IMG/VR virus record: IMGVR_UViG_3300021381_000132
Location: 1 to 37,570 of that record
Strand: one strand, 5' to 3'
DNA length: 37,570 bases
From: a virus
A program made the translations under genes and the position numbers. Below, in pieces: positions 8,388 to 16,352 of the stretch; positions within the stretch are counted from its first letter, which is position 1; the number at the start of each line of letters is the position of its first letter. The notes beneath the pieces are model-generated. The model was not told the DNA's origin, did not search any database, and saw only the letters and a program-made list of their open reading frames with translations.

Positions 8388-10015
8388 TGGCAGATTACAA
8401 TCAGATCATGGACGCGGCCCGAAAGGCCCATAGTGCTGGCGATGCCGAAGGCGCAAAGCGTCTTGTGCAGATGGCCAAGGCGCTGGGCAGTGGCTCGGAT
8501 CAAAAGCAGGCAATGCTTGATCGTGTGGCGTCTGCAAAGGCCGGCACATTGGTAGCGTCACCAGAAAGCCTTGCACGGGCGAACGCCGCTGACCAAATCG
8601 CTTCCCCCGGTATGCCACAGCCAGACACCGCCATGATTCAGTCCCAGATTGACGCCAGCAAAGAGCGCGGCGCAACTGCGGCTGCTTTGATGAATAAGGC
8701 GGGCGAAAGCATGACGCTTGGCCTTGTGGGCGATGAGGCGGCAGCAAAAGCTGACCAGCTTATCGGACGCGGCGGCGGGTATGATGAGCGGCTGAACTTT
8801 TACCGCGATCAGGAGAAGCAACTCGAAACGGATCATCCGCTTATGTCTATGGGGGCCGAAATAGCCCCGGCGTTCCTTCCCGGCGCGGGCGCGGCGGGCG
8901 CTGTTTCCAAACTTAGCACGATTGCGGGCAAAACAGCGGCGGGCGCACTCACGGGCGCGACAGCAGGTGGCATCTATGGGTTTATGGAAGGCGAGGGTGA
9001 CGACAGGCTGCGCAACTCGGCAACTACAGCCATTCTAGGCGGCGTATTGGGGGCGGTTGCGCCAAAGGTCACAGATTTCGCGGCGTCAGTACCGTCACGG
9101 GTTCGCAGCATGTTTATCAAGTCAGCCAAGCGGCCAACAATCGGCGCTCTAAAGGCAACAAAGAATGCGGCATACCGCGCAGTCGATGAGTCCGGCGAGG
9201 TGTTTGACGGTGACACAATGAGCCAGCTTGCAACGCATGTGCGTGGCGTCTTTGACGACGGGAACTATGTTGAAGAAACAGACAACGCGCTAAAGGCAAC
9301 TTTGACGCTTTTGGATCGCAGAGCGGGCAAGCCCACAACTATCACGCAGCTAGACGGCATTCGAAAGAACCTCTGGAAGCGTTATGCCACGGCGAAAGAC
9401 CAGCCACAGATTCTAGACGCAATCGCTTCGATTGATCACGTTATTGACAAGCGCGGCGCAACAAGTGAGCTGATGGATGTGGCCCGCGCGGCTAACTCTC
9501 GTTTTGCCAAGTCTCAACTTCTTGACGACGCATTTACAAAGGCAACAGACCAGACAGCGGCTACTGGATCCGGTGGCAATATCCTGAATAAATACCGTCA
9601 GGCTGTAACCTCGATCATAAACAACGAGCGCAAGGCTAAGTTCTTTTCATCCGGCGAGATTGAAATGATGCGTGAATTTGTCAGGGGAAGCACAAGCGAA
9701 AATATGAAGCGTCTCGTTGGCAAGCTGTCGCCATCTGGTAACGGACTGATGATGGCACTGCACGTAATCGGCGGTGTTGCCTCAAATGGCGCTTCGTTGC
9801 CGCTTATGGCTGTAGGCGCTCTTTCAAAGGGATCCGCTGACAAGTCGGCGATGCGCGGCGCTGAAGCTATACAAGACTTTGTGGCTGGCGTCCCTAAGTT
9901 GGTTCGCCCATCATCTACCGGCGCGGCTCTTGCGACAGGCGCGGTCCCCGCTGTAGAGCAATTGCAAGGCGGCGCGCGAAATATGCTATCCCAAATCCAA
10001 TTAAACCGCCAATGA
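8387..10015 (+). CDS. Virion internal / DNA ejection protein with hydrophobic belt (third, gp16-like place)
   Basis: The 542-residue protein has an amphipathic N-terminal helix region, then a long Gly/Ala-rich hydrophobic belt at about residues 148-220 able to enter membranes, and a helical C-terminal half with a further hydrophobic Gly/Ala patch near 450-475. P22 gp16 is a 609-residue ejected protein that acts at the cytoplasmic membrane, so size, order and the membrane-active belt fit. The 3' end is overlapped by the opposite-strand membrane gene at 9915-10235. No lytic motif is visible; the lysozyme-like activity is on the separate gene at 10297. Confidence 0.7.
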   Translation: MADYNQIMDAARKAHSAGDAEGAKRLVQMAKALGSGSDQKQAMLDRVASAKAGTLVASPESLARANAADQIASPGMPQPDTAMIQSQIDASKERGATAAALMNKAGESMTLGLVGDEAAAKADQLIGRGGGYDERLNFYRDQEKQLETDHPLMSMGAEIAPAFLPGAGAAGAVSKLSTIAGKTAAGALTGATAGGIYGFMEGEGDDRLRNSATTAILGGVLGAVAPKVTDFAASVPSRVRSMFIKSAKRPTIGALKATKNAAYRAVDESGEVFDGDTMSQLATHVRGVFDDGNYVEETDNALKATLTLLDRRAGKPTTITQLDGIRKNLWKRYATAKDQPQILDAIASIDHVIDKRGATSELMDVARAANSRFAKSQLLDDAFTKATDQTAATGSGGNILNKYRQAVTSIINNERKAKFFSSGEIEMMREFVRGSTSENMKRLVGKLSPSGNGLMMALHVIGGVASNGASLPLMAVGALSKGSADKSAMRGAEAIQDFVAGVPKLVRPSSTGAALATGAVPAVEQLQGGARNMLSQIQLNRQ

Positions 10016-10235
10016 GGTCGTATTTAATGCTTGCAATGAATGGGGAATATATCGCCTCAGAGGCCAGCAGCATAAGCCCGATGCCGCAAAGCGTTAGGGT
10101 GAAATAGGTGGCACCTTTTGGCTCTATCCCGGTTATGGTTTCTTGGCGGGAAAGCCTTGCCCCCCATACGGCAAGAAAGAAGATTATCCAGCTTGATACG
10201 ATCGCGGCGGGGAATGCTATTGCGTCCAAATTCAT
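9915..10235 (-). CDS. Three-helix membrane protein at the P22 sieA position (candidate superinfection exclusion)
   Basis: The ATG at 10235 gives a 106-residue protein with three clear transmembrane segments (about residues 5-26, 44-67 and 74-96) and a basic C-terminus (RGPRLSQEPRR). It is the only opposite-strand gene in the late structural module, lies directly after the gp16-like gene and overlaps its last 101 bases. The 281-bp gap on the + strand has no other good gene. In P22 the inner-membrane exclusion protein SieA is encoded leftward at this same place, between gene 16 and the tailspike. Similarity is in position, orientation and topology, not recognised sequence. The longer frame to 10319 lacks a better ribosome site. 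Confidence 0.6.
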   Translation of the reverse strand: MNLDAIAFPAAIVSSWIIFFLAVWGARLSRQETITGIEPKGATYFTLTLCGIGLMLLASEAIYSPFIASIKYDLIGGLIGFGIAYFARRLAIALQRGPRLSQEPRR

Positions 10236-10296
10236 GCTCCAAAATAGACTTCTACAATGGCATTTTTCTGCTAAATTCGCAACCTTGTGAGGCCAC

Positions 10297-10929
10297 ATGA
10301 GACAAACACAAATCGACACGGCAGGCGCTTACATGCAGCCTTTCAATGCTCTTGCTCAGATGCAGCGGCAAAGACAGGCACAGCCGACAATGGAAGCCCG
10401 CAATAACGCCCTAGCAGCGCATGGCGGGCCAACGGTGGCGGCGTCTAACGCGCTGGCAGCACAACCCTCTCAGCAATCATACGATGCAGACCCTGGCAGC
10501 TTGGCTGGCGGGATCCTCGAAACCGCGCAAGAGTTGGGTATGGACCCTGTAGATTTGGCAACAATTATCTCTTACGAAACGGCCGGCACGTTTGATCCGA
10601 CCAAAGCAGGGCCAACAACTCAGCACGGGCAACATCGCGGGCTTATCCAATTCGGAGAGCCGCAGGCGAAGCAATACGGCGTTGATTGGCAAAACCCAGT
10701 CGGAAGCCAGCTAGGGCGCGATGGGGCTGTAGTGCGATATTTCAAAGACGCAGGGTTCCGCCCCGGAATGGGACTGCTGGATGCCTATTCAGCAGTGAAC
10801 GCGGGGCAGGTTGGTAGATACAATGCCAGCGATGCAAACAACGGCGGAGCGCCGGGAACGGTACGCGACAAGGTTAATGATCAAATGAGCGGCCATCGCG
10901 CCAAAGCAATCGCCCTTCTTGGCGGGTAA
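10297..10929 (+). CDS. Virion-associated lysozyme/lytic transglycosylase-like protein
   Basis: The 210-residue protein has a disordered Gln/Ala-rich N-terminus (1-65) and a lysozyme-fold domain from about 68 to the end. Glu94 in the ISYETAGTF motif is the likely catalytic acid, and RGLIQFGEPQAKQYG (114-128) corresponds to the usual G-L-x-Q-x-x loop of transglycosylases. A DAYSAVNAG segment near 162-170 is the typical later helix. It lies between ejection proteins and tailspike, so local opening of peptidoglycan during DNA entry is more likely than final lysis, which the M15 enzyme at 14833 can serve. Confidence 0.82.
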   Translation: MRQTQIDTAGAYMQPFNALAQMQRQRQAQPTMEARNNALAAHGGPTVAASNALAAQPSQQSYDADPGSLAGGILETAQELGMDPVDLATIISYETAGTFDPTKAGPTTQHGQHRGLIQFGEPQAKQYGVDWQNPVGSQLGRDGAVVRYFKDAGFRPGMGLLDAYSAVNAGQVGRYNASDANNGGAPGTVRDKVNDQMSGHRAKAIALLGG

Positions 10930-10957
10930 ATTTAACTCAAACTGAAAAGGGGGCCGC

Positions 10958-13210
10958 ATGGCTACTCTCCTAAACCCGTTCATCCGTGGCCTTGACGCGA
11001 ACGCTGATGCTGTTAGCGGGGCGCTGCTCTATATCTTCGAAGCAGGCACGACAACGCCGGTCACGACGTACAGCGACAGCAGCCTAACCACAGCGCAGGC
11101 GCATCCCCTTGTTGCTAACGCGGCAGGCGAATTTGAGCAGTCGTTTCTTGAAAGCGGCACCTATAAAATTAGGGTGGCAGATAGCGGTGCTGTTGTGCTG
11201 TACGAAAACGATGATGTGCGCATGGCTGACCGACCAGAGGGGCCAATTCCATTCGACGACATTGAAGCTGTTTTAGCCGTTTCAGAGGTTTACCCGACAG
11301 GAACTTATTTAGAGGCGGTTGAGGACAATATAGCCTATGAAGTCGCCGCGACGGGCGCAACAGATCAAGACTACACCAGCCCCAGCGGGGTGAAGCTATA
11401 TGTCCACAGCAAGCAATCCGGGGCTAACGTCAGAGCCTTTGGTGCCGTGGGTGACGGGTCCACAGATGATACGACAGCTTTTGTTGCGGCGGTAGGTAGC
11501 TTCGACGGCGCGCGTGGGAAGTTGTTCATACCGGATGGAAATTACTCCATAGCCACATCCAGAATTGACTTCAAGCGTGTGGCGTTCGTCGGCAACGCAT
11601 CGACGCCCAATTCAGGCGGCGGCGGCGTGGAGCTTTTGATCGGAAGTGCTGGGGGGCTTTATACAACCGTAGAGGACAATGCCGGGCCAAGGCATGAAAA
11701 TATCCGGATCACGTCAACATCTGAGAAATTAGAGAATGGTCAAGTTTGCCTTGATCTAACCGGTATCAACTATCCGAGACTCAACAACATCACAACTTAT
11801 GGCGGTGAGTCTGGCATTAAGATTAGTGGCGGATCAACGATTGAAAGCCACTACTCTACATTGACTAATGTTAATGTCTCCCGTGCTTATTACGGGTACC
11901 ACATCGAAGGCGGTTCGGTGTCGCAAACTCATAATTTCTTTGGTGGGCGAGCGTGGGATTGTGTTCATGGATACCGAAACGGCGGCACCGGGGCGTCAGA
12001 TATCAATTTTTTCGGGACCGCGTTTGAAAGCGACAGCGCCATTTTGCATGATGCAACGGCGTCGGCGGCACAGACCAAGTGGTTCGGTTGCCGGAACGAG
12101 TCTACAGCAACCGGCACGGTAGAGGTGGGGCAGTTCACGCAATTTGGTACGTACTGGTCTGGAGACAGGCGAGCAGATGGTGCGGAAGCGGTTTCAGGTG
12201 AAATAGTCGAGCATGACGCACAATTGCGTACAATTGGCGTGAATAATTCCGTCGAAATGATTGGCGCTAATGTCTTGCCAAATCCGCTTTTTGATTTTGA
12301 TCCATCGCAAGCGATAACGTCTAGCACTCTCATACCTGGATGGAGTTCGTTTGGCGCGACAAACTACAGCGGCGGCAAAGCGATGGAGGGAAATTACTGG
12401 CGTTTAGAAAGACAAGCGGCATCTGGAACAGTGGGGTTGTTTTCTCGCAAATTCAAGCTTTTGAAGGGGCGCTATGCAGTCTCGTTGGGGTATATCAAGG
12501 AAAACTACGGCACAAGCGGCACAGTTAGCTTGAATTTCTACCAAGGCGGGGCTAGTTTTGGCGCGGCTGGCACCTATGCCGATGTGACTTTTCCGCTCAC
12601 CTATCCGTCTTCTGAGTTGGTGACTTATGTGGAAATCTTGCAGGATATTGATGACTTTCAGTTCCTATTCCAGATATCAGCCTCCACCACGGGGCGGTTA
12701 TTTCATGTGTTTAACCCGCAAATGGTCGCAGGCTTGAGGTCTTATATTTCGGCACCGTCGCGGCCAAGTGCGGTGCGCGAAATGTATGGCACAGCCGCGC
12801 CCACAAGCGGTACATTCGTTGCCGGTGACAAGGTAACAAATGTAAATACAGGGCTTGGGGCCCCGGTGGGCTGGACGTGCGTCACTGATGGATCTCCAGG
12901 TACATGGGTCGCAAGCGATATAATCCGATCAGTAAGCGCAACTGGCGGCAACGGGAATTACACAATCACGGCGGGGACTAGCGACACAACGCAGCGCGTC
13001 ACGCAGGCATTGACCGATGATCGCACCATAACCTTAGACACGGCGAGCGCGTGGGAAGGGGCGAAATTTCGCGTTTCAAGAACGGCGGCGTCCACAGGGG
13101 CATTCGTTATGAGTGTCGGAGGTTTGGTTGACTTAGCTACAAGCGAATGGTGTGACGTTGAATATGACGGTTCGGCTTGGCTAATGACTGCTAAAGGGGC
13201 GCTGACATAG
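10958..13210 (+). CDS. Tailspike with pectate-lyase-type beta-helix (candidate depolymerase)
   Basis: The 750-residue protein has an N-terminal particle-binding domain of the P22-tailspike/K1F type (MATLLNPFIRGLDANADAVSG to about residue 90: glycine-rich strands ending YENDDVRM). A linker follows, then the typical entry to a right-handed beta-helix (VRAFGAVGDGSTDDTTAF, about 157-174; pectate lyase superfamily, PF12708) to about 400. The C-terminal parts look like carbohydrate-binding/trimerisation beta-sandwiches, with a final ~90-residue module seen in many fibre tips. It should bind and probably cleave a host surface polysaccharide. AAAGGGGG lies 6 bases before the ATG. It is the last structural gene before the lysis region. 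Confidence 0.88.
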   Translation: MATLLNPFIRGLDANADAVSGALLYIFEAGTTTPVTTYSDSSLTTAQAHPLVANAAGEFEQSFLESGTYKIRVADSGAVVLYENDDVRMADRPEGPIPFDDIEAVLAVSEVYPTGTYLEAVEDNIAYEVAATGATDQDYTSPSGVKLYVHSKQSGANVRAFGAVGDGSTDDTTAFVAAVGSFDGARGKLFIPDGNYSIATSRIDFKRVAFVGNASTPNSGGGGVELLIGSAGGLYTTVEDNAGPRHENIRITSTSEKLENGQVCLDLTGINYPRLNNITTYGGESGIKISGGSTIESHYSTLTNVNVSRAYYGYHIEGGSVSQTHNFFGGRAWDCVHGYRNGGTGASDINFFGTAFESDSAILHDATASAAQTKWFGCRNESTATGTVEVGQFTQFGTYWSGDRRADGAEAVSGEIVEHDAQLRTIGVNNSVEMIGANVLPNPLFDFDPSQAITSSTLIPGWSSFGATNYSGGKAMEGNYWRLERQAASGTVGLFSRKFKLLKGRYAVSLGYIKENYGTSGTVSLNFYQGGASFGAAGTYADVTFPLTYPSSELVTYVEILQDIDDFQFLFQISASTTGRLFHVFNPQMVAGLRSYISAPSRPSAVREMYGTAAPTSGTFVAGDKVTNVNTGLGAPVGWTCVTDGSPGTWVASDIIRSVSATGGNGNYTITAGTSDTTQRVTQALTDDRTITLDTASAWEGAKFRVSRTAASTGAFVMSVGGLVDLATSEWCDVEYDGSAWLMTAKGALT

Positions 13211-13282
13211 GCGGAAGGCGAAAGCTTAACAGACACCAAGGTTTGTGATATCACGGGCCATAATCAAACAAAGGATACCACC

Positions 13283-13513
13283 ATGACACCAGACGACATT
13301 CAAGCAATGCTAGACAAAGATACGGATCGTATCGCCGGAATGATCAAGCGATATGGCCATCTTGCGGACCAGCTTTGCGAAGCTAACAAGTTTCAAGAAT
13401 CCGCGTTGGTCCGCGAGGGTGTCGGCTATCTCAACCTCGCCATGGCTATCGGGCGTAAGGCGCAGTTTGATTTTGGCGGCGATGTAATCCAGCCGAAGGG
13501 CGGCGGCAAGTAA
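13283..13513 (+). CDS. Small soluble protein opening the lysis region
   Basis: This 76-residue protein has an acidic helical start (TPDDIQAMLDKDTDRIAGMI) and a Gly-rich C-terminus (QPKGGGK). It starts after a 72-bp gap that contains the palindrome GTGATATCAC (13246-13255), and AAAGGA lies 6 bases before the ATG. Its stop overlaps the next ATG by one base. No function recognised; it is the first gene of a run of membrane proteins leading to endolysin and spanins. Confidence 0.75.
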   Translation: MTPDDIQAMLDKDTDRIAGMIKRYGHLADQLCEANKFQESALVREGVGYLNLAMAIGRKAQFDFGGDVIQPKGGGK

Positions 13514-14055
13514 TGTGGTGGCTGGTGTGGCTCACCCTTGCGGGCGTTTTTGCCGCTCTGAATGATGGGCCGCGCCGTCACGCTTTGCTAATAATCTGCA
13601 CTGCCTTAATAGTGGGGCAGGTTTTGAAATTCATTCCAATTGGCGAAATGATTTGGCTCTGCTACGCCGCAGTATGGGTGACGGTTGGCGGATTGATCCT
13701 GAGATCCTCGCACATAAACTCAACCATAGCGATAAGTTCAACCCTAGCGATAATTTCCGGCCTATGCTATCTTGTCGGCAGAGTAGGCGGGTATGATTTC
13801 GCAGCCGGTGCAAACCATATGTGGGAAAGCCCCCTGTTTTGGGCGGATATGGCTCTTTTAGCCTCGATCTGCACCATTGGAGGACAAGGCGCATGGGCTA
13901 CTATCAGCCGATCATTCAAGTCATTATCTGCATACTTGAAACAGCCCTCTGGTGCGCCATCATATTTCAAGGGACGTTCTGGATTGCCCTCGCAGTCGAT
14001 TGCATCAAGCGAAGGATTTGCAACCGCAAAAAATGACGGTGGCCACAATGACTAA
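13513..14055 (+). CDS. Polytopic membrane protein of the lysis region
   Basis: The 180-residue product has about four to five hydrophobic helices between residues 1 and 125 and then a polar Ser/Gly/Lys tail (about 128-180) with little structure. The tail is exactly the part under which a second reading frame (13893-14036) encodes a small membrane protein. A direct repeat of 16 bases with one mismatch (13720-13735 and 13738-13753) encodes a repeated ST(I/L)AI in one helix. Position just before endolysin and spanins suggests a holin-related role, but no holin family is recognised. Confidence 0.7.
   Translation: MWWLVWLTLAGVFAALNDGPRRHALLIICTALIVGQVLKFIPIGEMIWLCYAAVWVTVGGLILRSSHINSTIAISSTLAIISGLCYLVGRVGGYDFAAGANHMWESPLFWADMALLASICTIGGQGAWATISRSFKSLSAYLKQPSGAPSYFKGRSGLPSQSIASSEGFATAKNDGGHND
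13893..14036 (+). CDS. Nested out-of-frame small membrane protein
   Basis: An ATG at 13893 opens a 47-codon frame wholly inside the 3' end of the 180-residue membrane gene, in another frame. It has a very good ribosome site, GGAGG at 13879-13883 with 9 bases of spacing. The product starts MGYYQPIIQVIICILE, carries one or two hydrophobic helices (residues 6-36) and ends in a positively charged tail (CIKRRICNRKK). Topology (one hairpin and a basic end) is like small phage holins or antiholins. Coding by chance is possible, but the ribosome site, hydrophobicity and lysis context argue for a real gene. Confidence 0.5.
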   Translation: MGYYQPIIQVIICILETALWCAIIFQGTFWIALAVDCIKRRICNRKK

Positions 14056-14530
14056 CTCATTCGCATATGAAGAAACCGGATCAGTCAGTATAACAAAAAT
14101 AGATTACATCGCTTCAACATATTTCACGGGCTTTGGCCTTTGGATATTAGCGTGGGGTAACGGTGGCGCGATATCTGCCCCGGCATTCGCTCAAGTAAGG
14201 GCAAACGTGCAGGATATGGGGATTGGTGAGCCGTATGCCGTTCTTGGGCTCGCCTGCATGTTTCTTGGCTTAATCTACACTATTGCAATCAAGATCAATG
14301 GGCACGGCATGTATTGGACGCCACTCGCGCGCGGCGGTGCTTGCGTGACTATTTCCATTTTTATGCTGCATTTCTCTGCATCCATCGCCGCAACGCAAGT
14401 AGCTAGCACTGGGGTATTTTCATATTTCGCGGCTGGCGTGGCTTACTTTTCCATTTTCATCGCTCACTTGCCCCGCATATCCCGAGCCTTGATCTTGATA
14501 TGGGAGCGGTTCAGTGGAGTGGGTGCCTGA
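14048..14530 (+). CDS. Four-helix membrane protein, candidate holin
   Basis: With the ATG at 14048 the product is 160 residues with four hydrophobic helices (about 23-45, 57-79, 90-112 and 118-140) separated by short loops. The frame is open back to 13952, but that part lies over the nested gene and has no ribosome site. It overlaps the upstream 180-residue gene by 8 bases and the downstream gene by 17. Four helices are unusual for a holin (usually one to three), so membrane support of lysis is only inferred from the neighbours. Confidence 0.72.
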   Translation: MTNSFAYEETGSVSITKIDYIASTYFTGFGLWILAWGNGGAISAPAFAQVRANVQDMGIGEPYAVLGLACMFLGLIYTIAIKINGHGMYWTPLARGGACVTISIFMLHFSASIAATQVASTGVFSYFAAGVAYFSIFIAHLPRISRALILIWERFSGVGA

Positions 14531-14822
14531 TGCGATAACCGCAGCCGGTATTGCTTACGAGAAGATCGGGTTTGCAGGGCTTTTGGTTTTGCTATCGTTT
14601 TTCATGATTGGGTTTTCAGTATGGCGGCAGGTAAGGTCTGAGGACGGGCCTAAGATAATCGACCCGCCAAGCCTGACGTGTGGCGCAAATGAATTTGTAG
14701 ACGCGATCAACGATTTGAGCCGGTCCAACCATGAGGCGGTCAAAAATCAGATTGAGATTGTGGCGACAATTCGGGACATTCGGGAAGATATCATCATTCT
14801 AAAAGACAGAATCCAAAGGTAG
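14514..14822 (+). CDS. Single-pass membrane protein with cytoplasm/periplasm coiled coil
   Basis: The GTG at 14514 (GGGAG upstream) gives 102 residues: a short N-terminus, one transmembrane helix at about 19-38 (GFAGLLVLLSFFMIGFSVW), a Pro-rich linker and a C-terminal charged helix (about 62-102, heptad-like I/V/L spacing). A GTG at 14523 is an alternative start. It precedes the endolysin by 10 bases. Topology fits a holin partner or lysis regulator; no family recognised. Confidence 0.72.
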   Translation: MEWVPDAITAAGIAYEKIGFAGLLVLLSFFMIGFSVWRQVRSEDGPKIIDPPSLTCGANEFVDAINDLSRSNHEAVKNQIEIVATIRDIREDIIILKDRIQR

Positions 14823-14832
14823 GAGACAGCAG

Positions 14833-15477
14833 ATGGCAAAGATTTACAGCAATTGGAAAGATTACCCGACAGAGCATTGGCGCTGGCCTGATTTCAGCCC
14901 GCAGGAAATGGCTTGTCGCGGCACGGGGCGTCTGATGATTGTCCCTGCTGCCATGGATAAGCTACAGGCGCTCAGGGACGAGTTAGGGCGGCCTATGATC
15001 GTCAACAGCGCGTATCGATCCCCAGAACACAATGCAGCCGTTGGCGGGGCTAAAAACAGCCAGCACATGAAAGGCACTGCCTTCGACGTGAAGATGGATA
15101 ACCACGACCCGGCGCACTATATCAAGACTGCTAAGTCGGTTGGGTTTCAGGCTATCGGGACTTACCCGCGCCAGAACTTTGTCCATGTGGATGATCGAGG
15201 CTCTGCGGCAAGCTGGGGCAAGCCGTTTCCAAAACGTGCGGCGACACCAGAATTTGCGACAGAGGAAGAACGGCCAGCGACCAATCCCTTCAAGGATCCA
15301 CAGGTTCAGGGTATCGTTGCAGGTATCACGGGCGCAGCGACGGCATCACCGGCAATTCTGAAAGGCGTGTCTGGCCTCGATCCGATTGCTCAATACATCG
15401 CCATTGGCGGCATCATGGTTGTTGTGGTGGTTCTGCTTTGGCTCATGGTTCGCCGCATCGGATGGCTTGCCCAATAA
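14833..15477 (+). CDS. Endolysin, M15-type D-Ala peptidase domain with C-terminal membrane segment
   Basis: The 214-residue enzyme has a peptidase M15_3-type domain (about 15-122). Zinc-binding and active-site residues are visible: His78 in KNSQHMKG, Asp85 in GTAFDV, and His118 with Asp120 in FVHVD. The SAYRSPEHN motif (59-67) is typical. It should cut peptide cross-links of peptidoglycan. Unusually, after a polar linker (133-155) the C-terminus has an Ala/Gly helix and a strong transmembrane helix (about 190-208, with VVVVVLLWLMV) ending in basic residues. A membrane-held endolysin could be inactive until holin or depolarisation frees it. AGGAGA lies 9 bases before the ATG. Confidence 0.87.
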   Translation: MAKIYSNWKDYPTEHWRWPDFSPQEMACRGTGRLMIVPAAMDKLQALRDELGRPMIVNSAYRSPEHNAAVGGAKNSQHMKGTAFDVKMDNHDPAHYIKTAKSVGFQAIGTYPRQNFVHVDDRGSAASWGKPFPKRAATPEFATEEERPATNPFKDPQVQGIVAGITGAATASPAILKGVSGLDPIAQYIAIGGIMVVVVVLLWLMVRRIGWLAQ

Positions 15478-15629
15478 TGGGCTTTGTTTACCTCGCGATA
15501 TTTTTCGGGATCGTCGGCGTTGGGGCCGGTTTTCTCGCGGGATGGCTTACGCCAGCCGATTCAATGCCTGAGATTTTGGGCGTGGCTGGCGTGGGCTTTG
15601 GCCTATGGCTTGGGAGAAACTGGAAATGA
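15477..15629 (+). CDS. Small two-helix membrane protein between endolysin and spanins
   Basis: The ATG at 15477 overlaps the endolysin stop as TAATG and gives 50 residues: two hydrophobic helices (about 3-21 and 29-45) joined by TPADS, ending in GRNWK. Its stop overlaps the next start as ATGA. Two helices with a short turn and a charged C-terminus are the topology of class II holins, so it is a holin candidate competing with 13893, 14048 and 14514. Confidence 0.7.
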   Translation: MGFVYLAIFFGIVGVGAGFLAGWLTPADSMPEILGVAGVGFGLWLGRNWK

Positions 15630-15823
15630 ATTCCTACTTAATGACAATCGCGGCCTCTGTAATCGTCGGACTATTGGCGTTGCTGGGGCTGCAAACATAC
15701 CGGTTGGATCAATGCCAACTGAAAGCGAAACAATTGGACACTTGCCAAGAGGTCCGAGAATTTGAAGGGGAGGCGCGCGATGCAACGGATGATGATCTTG
15801 TTGGCGATATTAGCCAGCCTTAG
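15626..15823 (+). CDS. i-spanin (Rz-like)
   Basis: The 65-residue product starts with one transmembrane helix (about 5-27, MTIAASVIVGLLALLGL) and continues with a charged, Gln/Glu-rich helical periplasmic part. Its 3' third is overlapped in another frame by a lipoprotein gene (15780-15983), the classic Rz/Rz1 arrangement. The inner-membrane spanin would join the outer-membrane lipoprotein to fuse the two membranes at the last step of lysis. Start overlaps the preceding stop as ATGA. Confidence 0.8.
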   Translation: MNSYLMTIAASVIVGLLALLGLQTYRLDQCQLKAKQLDTCQEVREFEGEARDATDDDLVGDISQP

Positions 15824-15983
15824 CGCATGTACAACACCGGGCGATTTCTGCGACGTGGTGACAGGGCGGCTTGTGTTTGATCCCGCCACGGCCCGCGTTA
15901 TGGTTGCCACGGACAGGCCGGACGTTGAGAAAATCAAAGTTCAGAATGATTACGGATCATCACATTGCGAGTGGTCCAAGTGA
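15780..15983 (+). CDS. o-spanin (Rz1-like lipoprotein)
   Basis: The ATG at 15780 has GGGGAGG 5 bases upstream and gives 67 residues. It starts with a lipoprotein signal peptide (MQRMMILLAILASLSAC) with lipobox LSAC, cysteine 17 being the lipidation site. The mature part has two more cysteines (C24 and C64). It overlaps the i-spanin frame by 44 bases. Outer-membrane anchoring and pairing with the upstream Rz-like protein are expected. Mature length, about 50 residues, is within the range of Rz1-type proteins, though it is less Pro-rich than usual. Confidence 0.85.
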   Translation: MQRMMILLAILASLSACTTPGDFCDVVTGRLVFDPATARVMVATDRPDVEKIKVQNDYGSSHCEWSK

Positions 15984-16022
15984 CGCAATCTTTATCAGCG
16001 GGATTCCGAAGTAGGTCGGCGC

Positions 16023-16217
16023 TTACTGAGCTTGCTTTGGCGGTGTGACCTTACACCAGAAGAAAGGCTCACAACTTAGGCCATCAGCATCGCTGTAGAA
16101 GCGTCCATTTGGCGCAATCCAACCTGAAAAATCCACATTTGTATCGTGAGCGGTGTGACCCCAGAACAAAACGCGTCCTTGATCTGGGGTTATCTCTTCT
16201 ATCGGCTTCCAATTCAT
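16023..16217 (-). CDS. Small DUF551-like protein
   Basis: From the ATG at 16217 (GAGGAAG about 8 bases upstream) the 64-residue product starts MNWKPIEEITPDQGRVLFWG, the pattern of DUF551 phage proteins (usually MxWxPIExAPxDGxxVLxW), and has FYSDADG and a later FFWCKVTPP strand. An in-frame ATG at 16244 would add nine polar residues. Function of this widespread phage family is unknown. It is the last gene of the minus block and converges on the o-spanin gene 40 bases away. Confidence 0.72.
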   Translation of the reverse strand: MNWKPIEEITPDQGRVLFWGHTAHDTNVDFSGWIAPNGRFYSDADGLSCEPFFWCKVTPPKQAQ

Positions 16218-16352
16218 TTGGGCTTCCTCATTCTTGGGTTTCATTTGTTATCTCGGAAAAGGCCAGCGTTGAAGTTTGGCGCTTCGGTGTCTGGGAGGCT
16301 ACGACCAACCGACACCCCACCAACGCGCGCTCCCTTTGATGTTATGGCGTGT

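Noticed and set aside
13246-13255. Perfect palindrome GTGATATCAC in the gap before the lysis region
   Set aside because: Only 10 bp, no second copy found nearby and no matching promoter boxes; could be chance.
13720-13753. 16-bp direct repeat with one mismatch, 18 bp period
   Set aside because: It is in frame inside a transmembrane helix of the 13513 gene and simply encodes a repeated ST(I/L)AI; no regulatory meaning is needed.
16245-16352. 24-codon GTG frame on the minus strand ending in ATGA with 16244
   Set aside because: The overlap is tempting, but the start is GTG with a poor ribosome site spacing and the frame is too short to judge.
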